Made by a program: the position numbers and the translations under genes | Assembly: GCA_020343875.1 (NCBI GenBank) | Contig: CP070811.1 | Coordinates: 3,961,130 to 3,994,231 of the forward strand | Length of the DNA stretch: 33,102 bases | Reading direction: 5' to 3' | From: Anaerolineales bacterium | GTDB taxonomy: Bacteria; Chloroflexota; Anaerolineae; 4572-78; NAK82 | The notes under the pieces: generated by a model | The model's database searches: none | What the model saw: the letters and a program-made list of their open reading frames with translations, nothing else | Told to the model about the DNA's origin: nothing | In this document: positions 1 through 8,213 of the stretch, piece after piece | Position numbering within the stretch: position 1 is the stretch's first letter | How the letters are laid out: each line of letters starts with the position of its first letter

Positions 1-912
1 ACGGCCATCGCCGATCGGCTGGTCCGCTCTGGCATTGGGCATCTGACCCTCATTGACCGCGACTATATCGAACTGAACAACTTGCAGCGCCAACTTCTCT
101 ACGATGAGGATGACCTGCATAGCAATTTGCCTAAGGCGATTGCTGCTGAGCGTAAATTACGACGTATCAACAGCCAGGTAGAGATTTCCGGCCTCGTGGC
201 CGACTTTAACGCTGAGAACGCCGAGGAGTTTCTGGTCGGCGCCGACCTGGTCATGGACGGCACCGACAACTTTGAGGCGCGTTATATTATCAATGATGTG
301 TGTGTCAAGCACGACATCCCCTGGGTCTATTGTGGGGTGGTGGCCAGCTATGGCATGACCATGACCGTTGTGCCTCATCAAAGCGCCTGCTTGCGTTGCC
401 TCTTTGCCGACGCGCCGCTGCCTGGCACTACCGCCACCTGCGATACGGCTGGCATCATCGGCCCGGTTGTGGCTGTGGTGGCCGGCATCGCTGCCGCCGA
501 AGGCATTAAGTTGCTGCTGGGAAAGGGAGAGCGCAACCCGGGCATCATCCATGTGGATCTGTGGGATAACACCTTTGACACTTTCGAGAGCGGGCCGCCT
601 CGCGCCGATTGCCCCACCTGCGGCCGGGGCGAATATGAATTCCTGGAGCGCGCATCGGGTGCGCAGGCGGTGGGCCTTTGCGGGCGAGATGCGGTGCAAA
701 TCCGTGTACCTGGCGCCCGACAATTGCCACTGACCGATGTGGTTGAGCGGCTGCGAAGAGTGAGCCAGGTGACTGCGTCCAATGACTATTTGGTCCGGTT
801 CAAGGTGGATGGGTATGAGATTACCCTTTTTGCCGACGCCCGTGCCATCATCAAGGGCACTGATGACGAAAGTGTAGCGCGCTCCCTTTACTCTAAATAC
901 ATTGGTGTTTAG
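1..912 (+). CDS. ThiF/MoeB/HesA-family adenylyltransferase (5' truncated)
   Basis: This is the 3' part of an E1-like enzyme that adenylates the C-terminal glycine of a small sulfur-carrier protein (ThiS or MoaD type) in the cytoplasm. The frame is open from base 1, so the first ATG in view (82) is internal. The usual Gly-rich nucleotide loop lies upstream of the window. Visible hallmarks are LTLIDRD followed by ELNNLQRQLL (ATP binding), two CxxC zinc pairs (CLRC and CPTC), and TCDTAGIIGPVV, which holds the candidate catalytic Cys. A C-terminal extension of about 80 residues ends with FADARAIIKGT and SLYSKYIGV. I recall this tail from ThiF-type proteins of Bacillus and Chloroflexi. It could serve thiamine, molybdopterin or cysteine biosynthesis. 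No sulfur-carrier gene is visible to decide. The family is secure and the exact pathway is not. Confidence 0.9.
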   Translation, partial: TAIADRLVRSGIGHLTLIDRDYIELNNLQRQLLYDEDDLHSNLPKAIAAERKLRRINSQVEISGLVADFNAENAEEFLVGADLVMDGTDNFEARYIINDVCVKHDIPWVYCGVVASYGMTMTVVPHQSACLRCLFADAPLPGTTATCDTAGIIGPVVAVVAGIAAAEGIKLLLGKGERNPGIIHVDLWDNTFDTFESGPPRADCPTCGRGEYEFLERASGAQAVGLCGRDAVQIRVPGARQLPLTDVVERLRRVSQVTASNDYLVRFKVDGYEITLFADARAIIKGTDDESVARSLYSKYIGV

Positions 913-1077
913 CGTCTATTCCAAAAACGTGCGCATATTCCATCGCCCTCAACCTTAGTCGTGGTTTCAAGTCTCGGCCGGGGTCTGGTGTGGCATATCA
1001 GGATCCGCGAGTTGGAGTATGTGAGAGGCCAGCGCAGATTTTGGGGTAGACTTTTAGTCATTTGAGGAGGGGAGTCG

Positions 1078-1869
1078 ATGGACCTGGGCCTGAAAGATAG
1101 AGTCGCTCTGATAGCCGCTTCAAGCCGAGGTTTGGGACGCGCCTGCGCTCATACCCTCAGTGCTGAAGAGGCCAAAGTGGCCATCTGTGCCCGCGACGAC
1201 AAGACATTGCGGGCAACGGCTGACGAGATTGCCCGCGATACAGGCAACCAAGTGCTGGCCATCGTGGCTGACTTGACATCTGCCCGTGATTGTAGGCGAG
1301 TAGTGCAAGAGACGATTGACTTCTTCGGTGGGCTGCATGTACTGGTGACGAATAACGGCGGGCCAGCAGCCGGTTACTTCTTTGATTTCGACGACAACGA
1401 ATGGTATCGTACGGTGGATCTGACCTTGATGAGTGCTGTTCGGCTCATTCGGGCAGCAGTGCCCCAAATGCGGGAGCAGAAGTGGGGACGCATCATCAAC
1501 ATCACCTCCGTATCGGTGAAAGAGCCGCTGGACAATCTGATCCTGTCCAATTCGGTGCGAGCAGGGGTGATCGGCATGGCGCGGACGCTGGCCAATCAGT
1601 TGGCTGCTGAAGGTATCACTGTCAACAATGTGCTGCCGGGCCATATCCTGACCGGGCGGGTTATAGAGCTGGCGGAGAACCAGGCCAGAGCCCAGGGCAA
1701 ATCGCCCGACGAAGTCCTGGCTAGTTTCGCGGCATCGATCCCGGTGGGGCGTGTGGGCAAGCCAGAGGAATTGGCCGCTCTGGTCGCTTTTCTTGCTTCT
1801 GAGCAGGCGGCCTACATCAACGGGACCTCGATTCTGGTGGATGGCGGCAGGTATAAAGGGTTGATGTGA
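1078..1869 (+). CDS. atypical short-chain dehydrogenase/reductase (SDR)
   Basis: This 263-residue protein has the Rossmann fold of classical SDRs. The dinucleotide loop is AASSRGLG (about residues 13-20), a variant of TGxxxGxG. NNGG (about 92-95) replaces NNAG, and VNNVLPG follows the active-site region. The catalytic Ser region is NITSVSVKEP (about 141-150). At the place of YxxxK the sequence reads S157-N-S-V-R161, so the general-acid Tyr and the Lys are both absent. This matches a known subgroup annotated as beta-ketoacyl-ACP-reductase-like that lacks the perfect tetrad. Substrate and activity are therefore open. The start is supported by GAGGAGGGGA just upstream. The stop codon directly abuts the ATG of the Nudix gene, which indicates one operon with the three genes downstream. 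Confidence 0.88.
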   Translation: MDLGLKDRVALIAASSRGLGRACAHTLSAEEAKVAICARDDKTLRATADEIARDTGNQVLAIVADLTSARDCRRVVQETIDFFGGLHVLVTNNGGPAAGYFFDFDDNEWYRTVDLTLMSAVRLIRAAVPQMREQKWGRIINITSVSVKEPLDNLILSNSVRAGVIGMARTLANQLAAEGITVNNVLPGHILTGRVIELAENQARAQGKSPDEVLASFAASIPVGRVGKPEELAALVAFLASEQAAYINGTSILVDGGRYKGLM

Positions 1870-2412
1870 ATGAGTCGTGTCCTGGGTACCCTCGTCTATG
1901 CGCGGCAAAACCTGTCTCCCTACGGGGGCATGCGAGTGCTTATGCTGCATCGCAAAAAGGAGCCGAACAAGGGATTGTGGGTCGCGCCAGGGGGAAAAGT
2001 GGAGATGCACGAGTCCCCACTGGAATGTGCGATCCGTGAGCTGCGTGAGGAGACGGGCTTGACCTCGCATCGCATGGTACTGCGCGGCCTGGTCACCGAA
2101 GTTTCCCCCCGTGAGGACTATCAGTGGCTTCTTTTCATCTATGTCACCGACGACGCCGAGGGAGAACTTATTGCATGCAATGAAGGGCATCTGGCCTGGG
2201 TGGACGTGGGTGCTGTGCCCTTGCTGCCAATTCCAGCGGCGGATGCCATCTTTTTTCCTCGAATCATCCATGATGGTGGACCTCTCTACCAGGCCCGGTA
2301 CACTTACGACGCTGATTTGTATCTGGTACAAGTAGAGGAGTTTGGCCTTGAAGAGGACAGGGTGAGGCAGGGTGAACAAGGGACGGGTTCTTTTGGTCGG
2401 TGGCGACCCTGA
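1870..2412 (+). CDS. Nudix hydrolase
   Basis: This 180-residue cytoplasmic pyrophosphohydrolase would hydrolyse a nucleoside diphosphate linked to another group, using Mg2+. The Nudix box Gx5Ex7REUxEExGU is complete at residues 42-64 (G42, E48, R56-E57, E60-E61, G63), so it should be active. The surrounding LHRKKEPNKGLWVAPGG resembles MutT-like 8-oxo-dGTPases, but Nudix substrates cannot be assigned from the box alone. The ATG follows the SDR stop with no gap. The 3' end overlaps the next gene by 41 bases, so translational coupling is likely. Nothing in it looks truncated. The C-terminal part after about residue 130 has no motif I recognise. Confidence 0.9.
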   Translation: MSRVLGTLVYARQNLSPYGGMRVLMLHRKKEPNKGLWVAPGGKVEMHESPLECAIRELREETGLTSHRMVLRGLVTEVSPREDYQWLLFIYVTDDAEGELIACNEGHLAWVDVGAVPLLPIPAADAIFFPRIIHDGGPLYQARYTYDADLYLVQVEEFGLEEDRVRQGEQGTGSFGRWRP

Positions 2413-2755
2413 CGTTTGCCGTACGCTCCAAGTCTATCTGGCTGCACATCAATTCTCGGTGCAGGTAGTGAGCCATGGCGGTGAAGCGCTGCTCGCTTGT
2501 CACCAGGCGCCGCCTGATGCGGTGATCTTTGACTGGTATCTTGCCGACATGGATGGATACGATTTCTGTCAGCAGATTCGCGCGGATGAATGTGCGGCTA
2601 ATAGCTTCATTCTGGCCCTACTGTCTACTAACGAGCGAGATGTGAGATTGGCTGCGCTCGAGGCCGGGGCGGACGACGTGATGTCCCAACCGATCGACAT
2701 AGAGAGACTACGCCTGGGAATCGAGAGGACACTTGGACTATGCTCATCGTCATGA
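2372..2755 (+). CDS. degenerate stand-alone receiver domain
   Basis: This is a 127-residue single-domain response regulator fold with no output domain. The phospho-acceptor Asp is present (D54, in VIFDWYLADMDGY) and the C-terminal part follows receiver spacing (EAGADDVMSQPID). Two other active-site features are lost. The acidic pair that holds Mg2+ is Gly-Gly (LLVGGDPD, residues 10-11), and the conserved Lys is Gln106. Phosphorylation is therefore doubtful, and this may be a phosphorylation-independent pseudo-receiver. The GTG start at 2372 is inside the Nudix gene and the stop is inside the aspartate kinase start region, so it is coupled on both sides. No cognate kinase lies next to it. The receiver fold is clear and the role is unknown. 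Confidence 0.82.
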   Translation: MNKGRVLLVGGDPDVCRTLQVYLAAHQFSVQVVSHGGEALLACHQAPPDAVIFDWYLADMDGYDFCQQIRADECAANSFILALLSTNERDVRLAALEAGADDVMSQPIDIERLRLGIERTLGLCSSS

Positions 2756-4161
2756 AATTTGGAGGCACGTCAGTAGGCAGTGCGCCTGCCCTACAGCATG
2801 TAGTCAAGGTTGTCAAGAAGGCGCGGGATCAAGGCGATGAAGTGGTGGTTGTTGTCTCCGCTATGAGCGGGGTCACTGATTTGCTGCTGAACGGTGCGCT
2901 TAAGGCCGAGACGGGGGACCTGGCGACAGCCAAGCAGGCACGCCAAGAGATTTCCGACAGGCATACGCAGGTCATCCAAACACTACTGGCCGGTGGGCAG
3001 TGGCAAGACTGGGTATCCGATGAGATCGATGCGCTGCTCAGTGAATTCGATGCCTTATGCCACAGTATCTGCGTGTTGGGCGAGCTCACCCCTCGCGCGC
3101 TGGATGTCATTGGCGGCATGGGTGAGCGTATGAGCGTTCGCCAGGTAGCGGCAATTTTAGAGCGTGACGGCGTTCCAGCCCAAGCTATAGATGCTACCCA
3201 ACTCATCATCACGGATGATCGGTACGGGGCAGCCAGCCCCTTGATGCCTCTCACCGCTGAGCGTAGCCAGACCTTGCTCTGCCCATTGATTGCGGAAGGC
3301 ATCACTCCGGTGGTAACAGGGTTCATCGGTGCGACCGAGGCCGGTATCCCAACCACTATGGGGCGCGGCGGCAGCGACTATTCAGCCACTATCTTGGGAC
3401 GTGCCTTGGGCGCCGACGAGGTGTGGATCTGGACCGATGTGAACGGCGTGATGACCGCTGACCCGCGCGTGGTGCCCGATGCCTGCAGCGTGCCCCACCT
3501 ATCCTACGCTGAAGTGGGCGAAATGGCCTATTTCGGAGCCAAGGTGTTACACCCACAGTCCATACGCCCTGCCAGACGTTCGGTGATTCCCGTTCGCATT
3601 CTGAATACCTTCCAGCCGGATCATCCGGGCACACTTATTACCAAAGACCCCGATGGATCAGGAGAGACAGTAAAGGCTATTACGGCCATCAAGGGGCTCA
3701 GTCTGATCACGATTGAGGGGTCAGGAATGATTGGTGTGCCGGGTGTGGCAGCCCGTACCTTCGGTGCGGTGGCGCGCACTGGCACCAGCGTGTTGATGAT
3801 CAGCCAGTCGTCGTCGGAGCAGAGCATCTGTTTCGTGGTACCTACTGACGAGGCGACAAAGGTACTGGCGGCCCTTGCGGAGGAGATGGCCCGCGAACTA
3901 GAGCGTCGGGACATTGAGCGTATTTGGTCGCAAGACAAGATTGTCATCATAGCTGTGGTCGGTGCGGGAATGAAGGGAATCCCTGGCATTGCTTCGCGAG
4001 TCTTTGGGGCGCTGGGGACGCGTAAAATCAACGTTGTGGCCATTGCCCAGGGCTCCAGTGAGTATAACATATCCTTGGTAGTTGCCCAGGGTGATGGTGA
4101 CGAAGCCGTGCGCTGTATTCATGAAGAGTTTGAGCTTGGAGCTAGCGGTGCTAATTGTTAG
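2740..4161 (+). CDS. aspartate kinase (monofunctional, two ACT domains)
   Basis: This 473-residue enzyme phosphorylates L-aspartate in the first step of the lysine, threonine and methionine pathway. The amino-acid-kinase domain spans about residues 1-290. It begins with MKFGGTSVGS and contains GFIGATEAGIPTTMGRGGSDY, WTDVNGVMTADPR and FGAKVLHPQS. Two ACT regulatory domains follow at about 315-390 and 395-465 (IEGSGMIGVPGVAARTF, VGAGMKGIPGIASRVF), which predict feedback inhibition. No homoserine dehydrogenase domain is attached. The ATG at 2740 overlaps the receiver gene by 16 bases. An alternative ATG at 2752 would give an ATGA overlap, but the residues MLIV before MKFGGTS fit homologues. The 3' end overlaps the convergent epimerase gene by 11 bases. 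Confidence 0.95.
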   Translation: MLIVMKFGGTSVGSAPALQHVVKVVKKARDQGDEVVVVVSAMSGVTDLLLNGALKAETGDLATAKQARQEISDRHTQVIQTLLAGGQWQDWVSDEIDALLSEFDALCHSICVLGELTPRALDVIGGMGERMSVRQVAAILERDGVPAQAIDATQLIITDDRYGAASPLMPLTAERSQTLLCPLIAEGITPVVTGFIGATEAGIPTTMGRGGSDYSATILGRALGADEVWIWTDVNGVMTADPRVVPDACSVPHLSYAEVGEMAYFGAKVLHPQSIRPARRSVIPVRILNTFQPDHPGTLITKDPDGSGETVKAITAIKGLSLITIEGSGMIGVPGVAARTFGAVARTGTSVLMISQSSSEQSICFVVPTDEATKVLAALAEEMARELERRDIERIWSQDKIVIIAVVGAGMKGIPGIASRVFGALGTRKINVVAIAQGSSEYNISLVVAQGDGDEAVRCIHEEFELGASGANC

Positions 4162-5092
4162 TTTTGGCTACCTGAAATTGAGGGTCGCGCTCCAGAAGAA
4201 GCCTCAAGCCCATCTCTAGATCTACCTTGGGCTCGTAGCTCAACCATTTACGGGCCAGGGTCAAGTCAGCTACCAGGCGGCTGACGCCGCCACTCTCGGC
4301 CCTTACGTGTAGGACATGTGTCTCTCGGCCTGTCACCCGCTCAATGGTCTGCACCAGCATATTCATGCTTGTCTCCTGGCCCAGGCCAATGTTGATGACC
4401 TGCCGGTCAATTCCACCAGCAGTGGCTGCTGTCACCAGCGCTTCGACTACGTCATCAATATAGATGAAGTCGCGAGTTTGTTCGCCCTCACCGAAGACAA
4501 CCAGTGATCCCCCCCCCAGTGCCTGCTTCATGAATTGGGGGATGACCGGTGCGTGAGTCGGCGGGATCGGTTGACCAGGGCCATAAGCGTTGAAGATACG
4601 CAAGGCGACCGTTTCAATGCCCCATAGGCTGCCGATGGTGCTGACGTAGTATTCGGCCGCCAGCTTGCTGACGGCGTAAGGGGAAGAGGGCCGGGGAGCC
4701 ATGTCTTCCGTCACCGGTTGGCGGGGTTGCTCGCCGTAGATGGCTCCTGACGAGGCCAACACCACTCGTTGTACCCCTGCATCCCGCATGGCTTCCATAA
4801 GAGCCACAGTGCCTCCCACATTGGCCGTCTCGTATTCCCTCGGGTACAGTATCGATTCGGGCACCGACACACGCGCTGCCAGATGATATACGCAGTCCAC
4901 GTTGTTGAGCAGTCGCCATAACTTTGGCTTATCAGTCACGTTGCCCCGGGTGAGATTCACTGCCGGCGAAAGACGAGCGGGGTCACCGGCGCTCAGATCG
5001 TCTATCACCCGCACGTGGTGTCCCTCTCGTGCGAGACGGTTGGCCAGAGCCGATCCGATGAAGCCCGCTCCACCTGTAACGAGAAATCGCAT
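4151..5092 (-). CDS. NAD-dependent nucleotide-sugar epimerase/dehydratase (extended SDR)
   Basis: This 313-residue enzyme of the GalE-like extended SDR family acts on an NDP-sugar, probably for surface polysaccharide. The NAD-binding loop GGAGFIGS lies at residues 7-14. The catalytic set is ASSGAIYG (Ser at 114-115) and YAVSK (Y139, K143). The reading frame stays open upstream to 5266, but the ATG at 5092 starts exactly at the Rossmann strand (MRFLVTGG). It is preceded by GGAGGAAAAG and a TATAAT promoter at 5141-5170, so I choose it. Its nearest relatives could be UDP-glucose 4-epimerase or a UDP-glucuronate-type epimerase, and the specificity cannot be read here. It lies downstream of rmlC on the same strand, with a 217-base gap and its own promoter. 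Confidence 0.92.
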   Translation of the reverse strand: MRFLVTGGAGFIGSALANRLAREGHHVRVIDDLSAGDPARLSPAVNLTRGNVTDKPKLWRLLNNVDCVYHLAARVSVPESILYPREYETANVGGTVALMEAMRDAGVQRVVLASSGAIYGEQPRQPVTEDMAPRPSSPYAVSKLAAEYYVSTIGSLWGIETVALRIFNAYGPGQPIPPTHAPVIPQFMKQALGGGSLVVFGEGEQTRDFIYIDDVVEALVTAATAGGIDRQVINIGLGQETSMNMLVQTIERVTGRETHVLHVRAESGGVSRLVADLTLARKWLSYEPKVDLEMGLRLLLERDPQFQVAKTNN

Positions 5093-5140
5093 AGTAGCTT
5101 CTTTTCCTCCGGATGTTCTGCTGCTGGCAAAGAGCGCATC

Positions 5141-5170
5141 ATTATAGCACGCCCGGGCTCTCCTCGCCAA
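5141..5170 (-). promoter_or_regulatory. sigma-70-type promoter of the epimerase gene
   Basis: On the minus strand, TTGGCG (5165-5170) is separated by 18 bases from a perfect TATAAT (5141-5146). TGC directly precedes it, forming an extended -10. It lies about 48 bases upstream of the ATG at 5092. Confidence 0.7.
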
Positions 5171-5309
5171 GGTGGATCGTGGCACATCGAGAGACGAAGG
5201 GCTGTAAATCCGTTTGTAGCGGTTCACCTGGGTAGCAGCCGGGCAAGAAACCTGATAGTTCCGCAAGAGTGTAAGCCAGAAGCCTGACCACAGTACCAGG
5301 GGAAATGTA

Positions 5310-5849
5310 TTAGTCGGGCAATTGGTGAGAGGGAATGTCCTTTAGTAGTGAGTTTTGGCGATCTCGGTCCGATAGTTCTGGCTCACTCAGGCCCCAGTCA
5401 AGGCCCAATTCCGGATCGTTCCATGCTATACCGAGTTCGTCGTTGCCATCGTAGTAATTATCCACCAGGTAAGTGAGGGTGGCATCCGTGAGGGCAACAA
5501 AGCCGTGAGCTATACCTACCGGAATGAGAACCCCCGTCGGGTTGTCGGCATCAATTTCCAGGATTTGGCTGGCGCCACGAGTAGGCGATGAACGGCGCAG
5601 ATCCACCAGTGCCATCCGGATCGTACCGCGGACCACGAACCAATAATCCACCTGTTGGTGATGATAATGCAGTCCTCGCAGCACATTGGCTTTGCTGTAG
5701 CTGCAATTGGTTTGGATCACTTTCCACTCTCGCTCGGGGAACCACTCCTTGCGAAATGTCTCCAAAAAGCGGCCTCGTTCGTCGGGCCAGGCCTGCAATT
5801 TTACGAACTTGACGCCGGCGATGGCATCCGATTCGATGATTTTGGCCAT
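5310..5849 (-). CDS. rfbC: dTDP-4-dehydrorhamnose 3,5-epimerase
   Basis: This 179-residue cupin-fold enzyme converts dTDP-4-dehydro-6-deoxyglucose to dTDP-4-dehydrorhamnose in dTDP-L-rhamnose synthesis. Motifs in order are DERGRFLETF (24-33), RGLHYHH (58-64, with the candidate catalytic His61), VLIPVGIAHGF (107-117), the Tyr-containing YLVDNYYD (127-134) and WNDPELGLDW (143-152). Length is normal for the family. The RGLHY motif continues with HHQQ instead of the more common Q. The ATG is preceded by GAAAGG and a strong promoter. RmlA, RmlB and RmlD are not in the window. The only sugar gene nearby is the epimerase downstream. Bifunctional dTDP-4-keto-6-deoxyglucose epimerases look similar, so the exact product could differ. 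Confidence 0.93.
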   Translation of the reverse strand: MAKIIESDAIAGVKFVKLQAWPDERGRFLETFRKEWFPEREWKVIQTNCSYSKANVLRGLHYHHQQVDYWFVVRGTIRMALVDLRRSSPTRGASQILEIDADNPTGVLIPVGIAHGFVALTDATLTYLVDNYYDGNDELGIAWNDPELGLDWGLSEPELSDRDRQNSLLKDIPSHQLPD

Positions 5850-6157
5850 TGTACCTTTCCTTCTGGGGCAGGTAGTCTTGCAGACGATTGTACAATAGCC
5901 TTGTTGCTTGTGTCAACCGCATAGCACATGCGAGAGGATGTTTCATGCTGGTTGGACCGGCTTGGGCCAGGTCAGGGGCGTGCAGCGCAAGGACCCGAAG
6001 GGGCGATCGGAAACAGCGCCAACTTCTCATATTAGGTGCAACGTGCACTACCTGCGGCAGGAATGAATGTCTAGGCATTGTGCAGGAGGGACTCATCGCC
6101 CGGGGATGGACCGCACGCCGTCCTAATATCGTGGACAAGGCCATGAGAAGGGGTCAC
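5850..6157. other. intergenic region between the cyclase and rfbC
   Basis: This 308-base stretch has no convincing gene. It holds the rfbC promoter at 5887-5916 and a small hairpin, GTGCA-ACG-TGCAC (6036-6048), without a T-run. Both flanking genes are on the minus strand, so the left part is the rfbC leader and the right part is the 3' side of the cyclase gene. Open frames crossing it show no recognisable domain. Confidence 0.5.
5887..5916 (-). promoter_or_regulatory. sigma-70-type promoter of rfbC
   Basis: On the minus strand, a consensus TTGACA (5911-5916) is followed after 18 bases by TACAAT (5887-5892), about 38 bases before the rfbC ATG. It is one of the best promoter matches in the window. 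Confidence 0.72.
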
Positions 6158-7858
6158 TCAAGCCAGGATGCGGGTGACGTGGTACACAGTTATTGGATGG
6201 TCCAGGCCCTTCAGATCCAACCCGCCAATAGGAGTAGCCTCAACCTGCCCCATTACCAGGTCATATGTCGCCTGGCTAATGAGCACCTGCCCGGCCTTGG
6301 CAATGCCGCAGATGCGTGCCCCCAGGTTGGCTGCCCGCCCGATGACAGTGTAATCACTGCGTTGGGCACTGCCCATCTCACCCACAATCACCTCGCCGGT
6401 GGCAATGCCGATGCCAATGGGCGCCGCAGCAACTCCTTGCGCGCGCCAAGTCTCCATCACTGTCTGATGTGCCCTTTGCATCTCCAAGCCGACACGCACG
6501 GCTCGCAGCGCGTGATCGGGCTGAGGGAAAGGCGCGCCCAGGAGGGCCATGACTTCGTCGCCCACGAACTTGTCGAGAGTACCCTGATGCGAAAGGATGA
6601 CTTCTGTCATCCGGCTCAGGTAATCGTTGATGAAACCAATATACAATTCGGGCTCAGTGTGCTCCGCCAGGCTGGTGGAGCCTCGGATGTCCGCGTAAAG
6701 CACACTGAGCACAGAACGCTCACCTTTGAGAAAATCCACATCTGGGTTGGCCAGCAATCGCTCCATCACGCGCGGATCCACAGATCGGCCCAACACTTGG
6801 CGCAGCCGGACTCGTTCCAAACTCTCGAAGATGGCGGTGTCCATCTGGCTGGCAATGGCGCTTAATAGGCGACGATCAGCGGCGTCGAATCCGTGTTCCT
6901 CATAGCGGTTAGTGACACCCAATACGCCGATAATCTCGTTGTGCAAGATAAGAGGAATGCACATCACCGAGTGCAACGTGTCGCCCAGGTCTTCGTGGTA
7001 AACCAAGCGCGCCTCCCGTAATGCTTCGTTGGCTATCCGATCTATCATAGTTCCATAGGACGCTAGCTGGAAGAGATCGTCGTGGGTAGAAGCGCGCAGC
7101 TCTAGCCGGTGCCCGGCCCGGTCGTAGAGCATAATGAAGCCCATGGCGGCTTGGATGACGGCACAAACTTCGTGGAGCACGGTATTGAGCATCTCATCGA
7201 AGCGGAGATTCTGGTCCCGGATGCGGTCTACCCGATAGATGGTCTCTAATTCCAGGTTGCGTTGCTGGAGTTCGTAGTAGGCGTAGGCTTGCATCACTGC
7301 CGAGTCGATTTGGCTCTCAGCAATCTCAAGCAAGGCGATGTCGTTCTGGTCAAAGGGAGCCTGGAGGCGGGCAAGCAGCAGCGCGCCTAGGGGTTGGTCT
7401 CCGCTGCGGGCGGGCTCATCGGCCAGCGTTACGCAGATTCCTGCCATATGAAGAGCGCCTAAGCGGTCCCTGGTCGGGATGGGATCTTGCTTGGGGGAGG
7501 CGTGCAGCAGGTCAGGTGTTGGCGGCGACTCATCCTCACGCCAGACGACAACGCCACCTGCCGTAATGACTCGCCGGGCCAAGTCCTGGATAGTGGCTGG
7601 GCTAAGATGGCTCAACTGCTCGCTCCTATCGTCGACTGCCTTCAGCTCCAGTTCCCCCGTCTCGCGGTTCAGCAGGCATAGCAAGCAGAGATCGGCCCGA
7701 AAATGGTCGCTCAGCAAATCTACGATAGTCCCCAGCATAGCTGGAGGTTCTGGTATCGTATCACAAATGTGGTCGATGGCCAGAACCAAGTCCAGTTGTC
7801 TCTGCTTCAGCTCAAGCGCGTTACGCAGAGTCTTGGGATTCTTTTCATCACCCACCAT
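6158..7858 (-). CDS. GAF-GAF-class III adenylate cyclase
   Basis: This 566-residue soluble signalling enzyme is predicted to make cAMP from ATP. An N-terminal helical segment (about 10-35) is followed by GAF-like domains at about 40-195 and 205-350 and a class III cyclase domain at about 380-550. All catalytic positions are present: metal Asp390 (LYADIRGST) and Asp434, the adenine-selecting Lys430 (DKFVGDEVM) and Asp502 (SDYTVIG), and transition-state Asn511 and Arg515 (ANLGARI). It has no membrane segment, so the GAF domains probably sense a small ligand or redox state. Translation may start at the ATG (7858) or at the GTG in codon 2, since AGGAGG lies only 2 bases from the ATG. A promoter lies at 7901-7929. 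It appears monocistronic. Confidence 0.93.
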   Translation of the reverse strand: MVGDEKNPKTLRNALELKQRQLDLVLAIDHICDTIPEPPAMLGTIVDLLSDHFRADLCLLCLLNRETGELELKAVDDRSEQLSHLSPATIQDLARRVITAGGVVVWREDESPPTPDLLHASPKQDPIPTRDRLGALHMAGICVTLADEPARSGDQPLGALLLARLQAPFDQNDIALLEIAESQIDSAVMQAYAYYELQQRNLELETIYRVDRIRDQNLRFDEMLNTVLHEVCAVIQAAMGFIMLYDRAGHRLELRASTHDDLFQLASYGTMIDRIANEALREARLVYHEDLGDTLHSVMCIPLILHNEIIGVLGVTNRYEEHGFDAADRRLLSAIASQMDTAIFESLERVRLRQVLGRSVDPRVMERLLANPDVDFLKGERSVLSVLYADIRGSTSLAEHTEPELYIGFINDYLSRMTEVILSHQGTLDKFVGDEVMALLGAPFPQPDHALRAVRVGLEMQRAHQTVMETWRAQGVAAAPIGIGIATGEVIVGEMGSAQRSDYTVIGRAANLGARICGIAKAGQVLISQATYDLVMGQVEATPIGGLDLKGLDHPITVYHVTRILA

Positions 7859-7900
7859 ATCCTCCTCGTCCAGCTCGATTCTTAATGTACCGATGTCTTG

Positions 7901-7929
7901 ATTGTAGCACAGCAGGTAGGGGATTTCAA
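7901..7929 (-). promoter_or_regulatory. sigma-70-type promoter of the adenylate cyclase gene
   Basis: On the minus strand, TTGAAA (7924-7929) is separated by 17 bases from TACAAT (7901-7906), which has TGC just before it (extended -10). It lies about 43 bases upstream of the cyclase start. Confidence 0.7.
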
Positions 7930-8016
7930 TGGGATTCTGTTCCTGCTGGGGAGAAATGGGGCCTTGGGTCTAGGCCGCATGTTTGCGGCGAGTTGCCCAG
8001 CGCGCCTACCCAAAAG

Positions 8017-8058
8017 CTAGGGGCAGCTTGGCCTGGCGCCAGGCCAAGCTGCCCCTAG
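8017..8058 (-). terminator. perfect 42-bp palindrome, likely ssb terminator
   Basis: Two 21-base arms (CTAGGGGCAGCTTGGCCTGGC and its exact reverse complement) meet with no spacer. As RNA this gives a very stable hairpin with a 4-base apical turn. On the minus strand the arm is followed by CTTTTGGG, a short U-tract, and it lies about 155 bases past the ssb stop. An intrinsic terminator for ssb is the simplest reading. A protein-binding dyad or a cruciform-forming site is also possible. Confidence 0.6.
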
Positions 8059-8213
8059 TTACCGTCCGTAATTGCCGTGACCGGTGTGAAGGGGACTCCC
8101 ATAAACTTCAGTCCCTCCTGGGGCAGGGCAAGCAGGGTAAACCACTTCACGACACTTGTGGTTTTTGGGAGGTTTATTGGGGATACTGGCTCCCCTTGAG
8201 TGAGAGACAGGTC

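Larger units (their letters stand above)
7859..8213. other. intergenic region between ssb and the cyclase
   Basis: These 355 bases contain the cyclase promoter (7901-7929) and the 42-bp palindrome (8017-8058), and no recognisable gene. An open frame on the plus strand running through the palindrome into ssb is antisense to ssb and has no domain. Confidence 0.5.

Noticed and set aside
1120..2379. 419-codon open frame on the minus strand
   Set aside because: It is antisense to the SDR and Nudix genes, which have clear domains and ribosome sites. Its translation has no recognisable motif.
5967..6020. SRP-RNA-like words CCAGGTCAGG and CGGAAACAGCGCC
   Set aside because: The two halves are too far apart. 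The short apical stem with a GGAA loop that should join them is missing, so the match is superficial.
5888..6865. 325-codon open frame on the plus strand
   Set aside because: Most of it is antisense to the cyclase catalytic domain, and the rest crosses the rfbC promoter region. No domain was seen.
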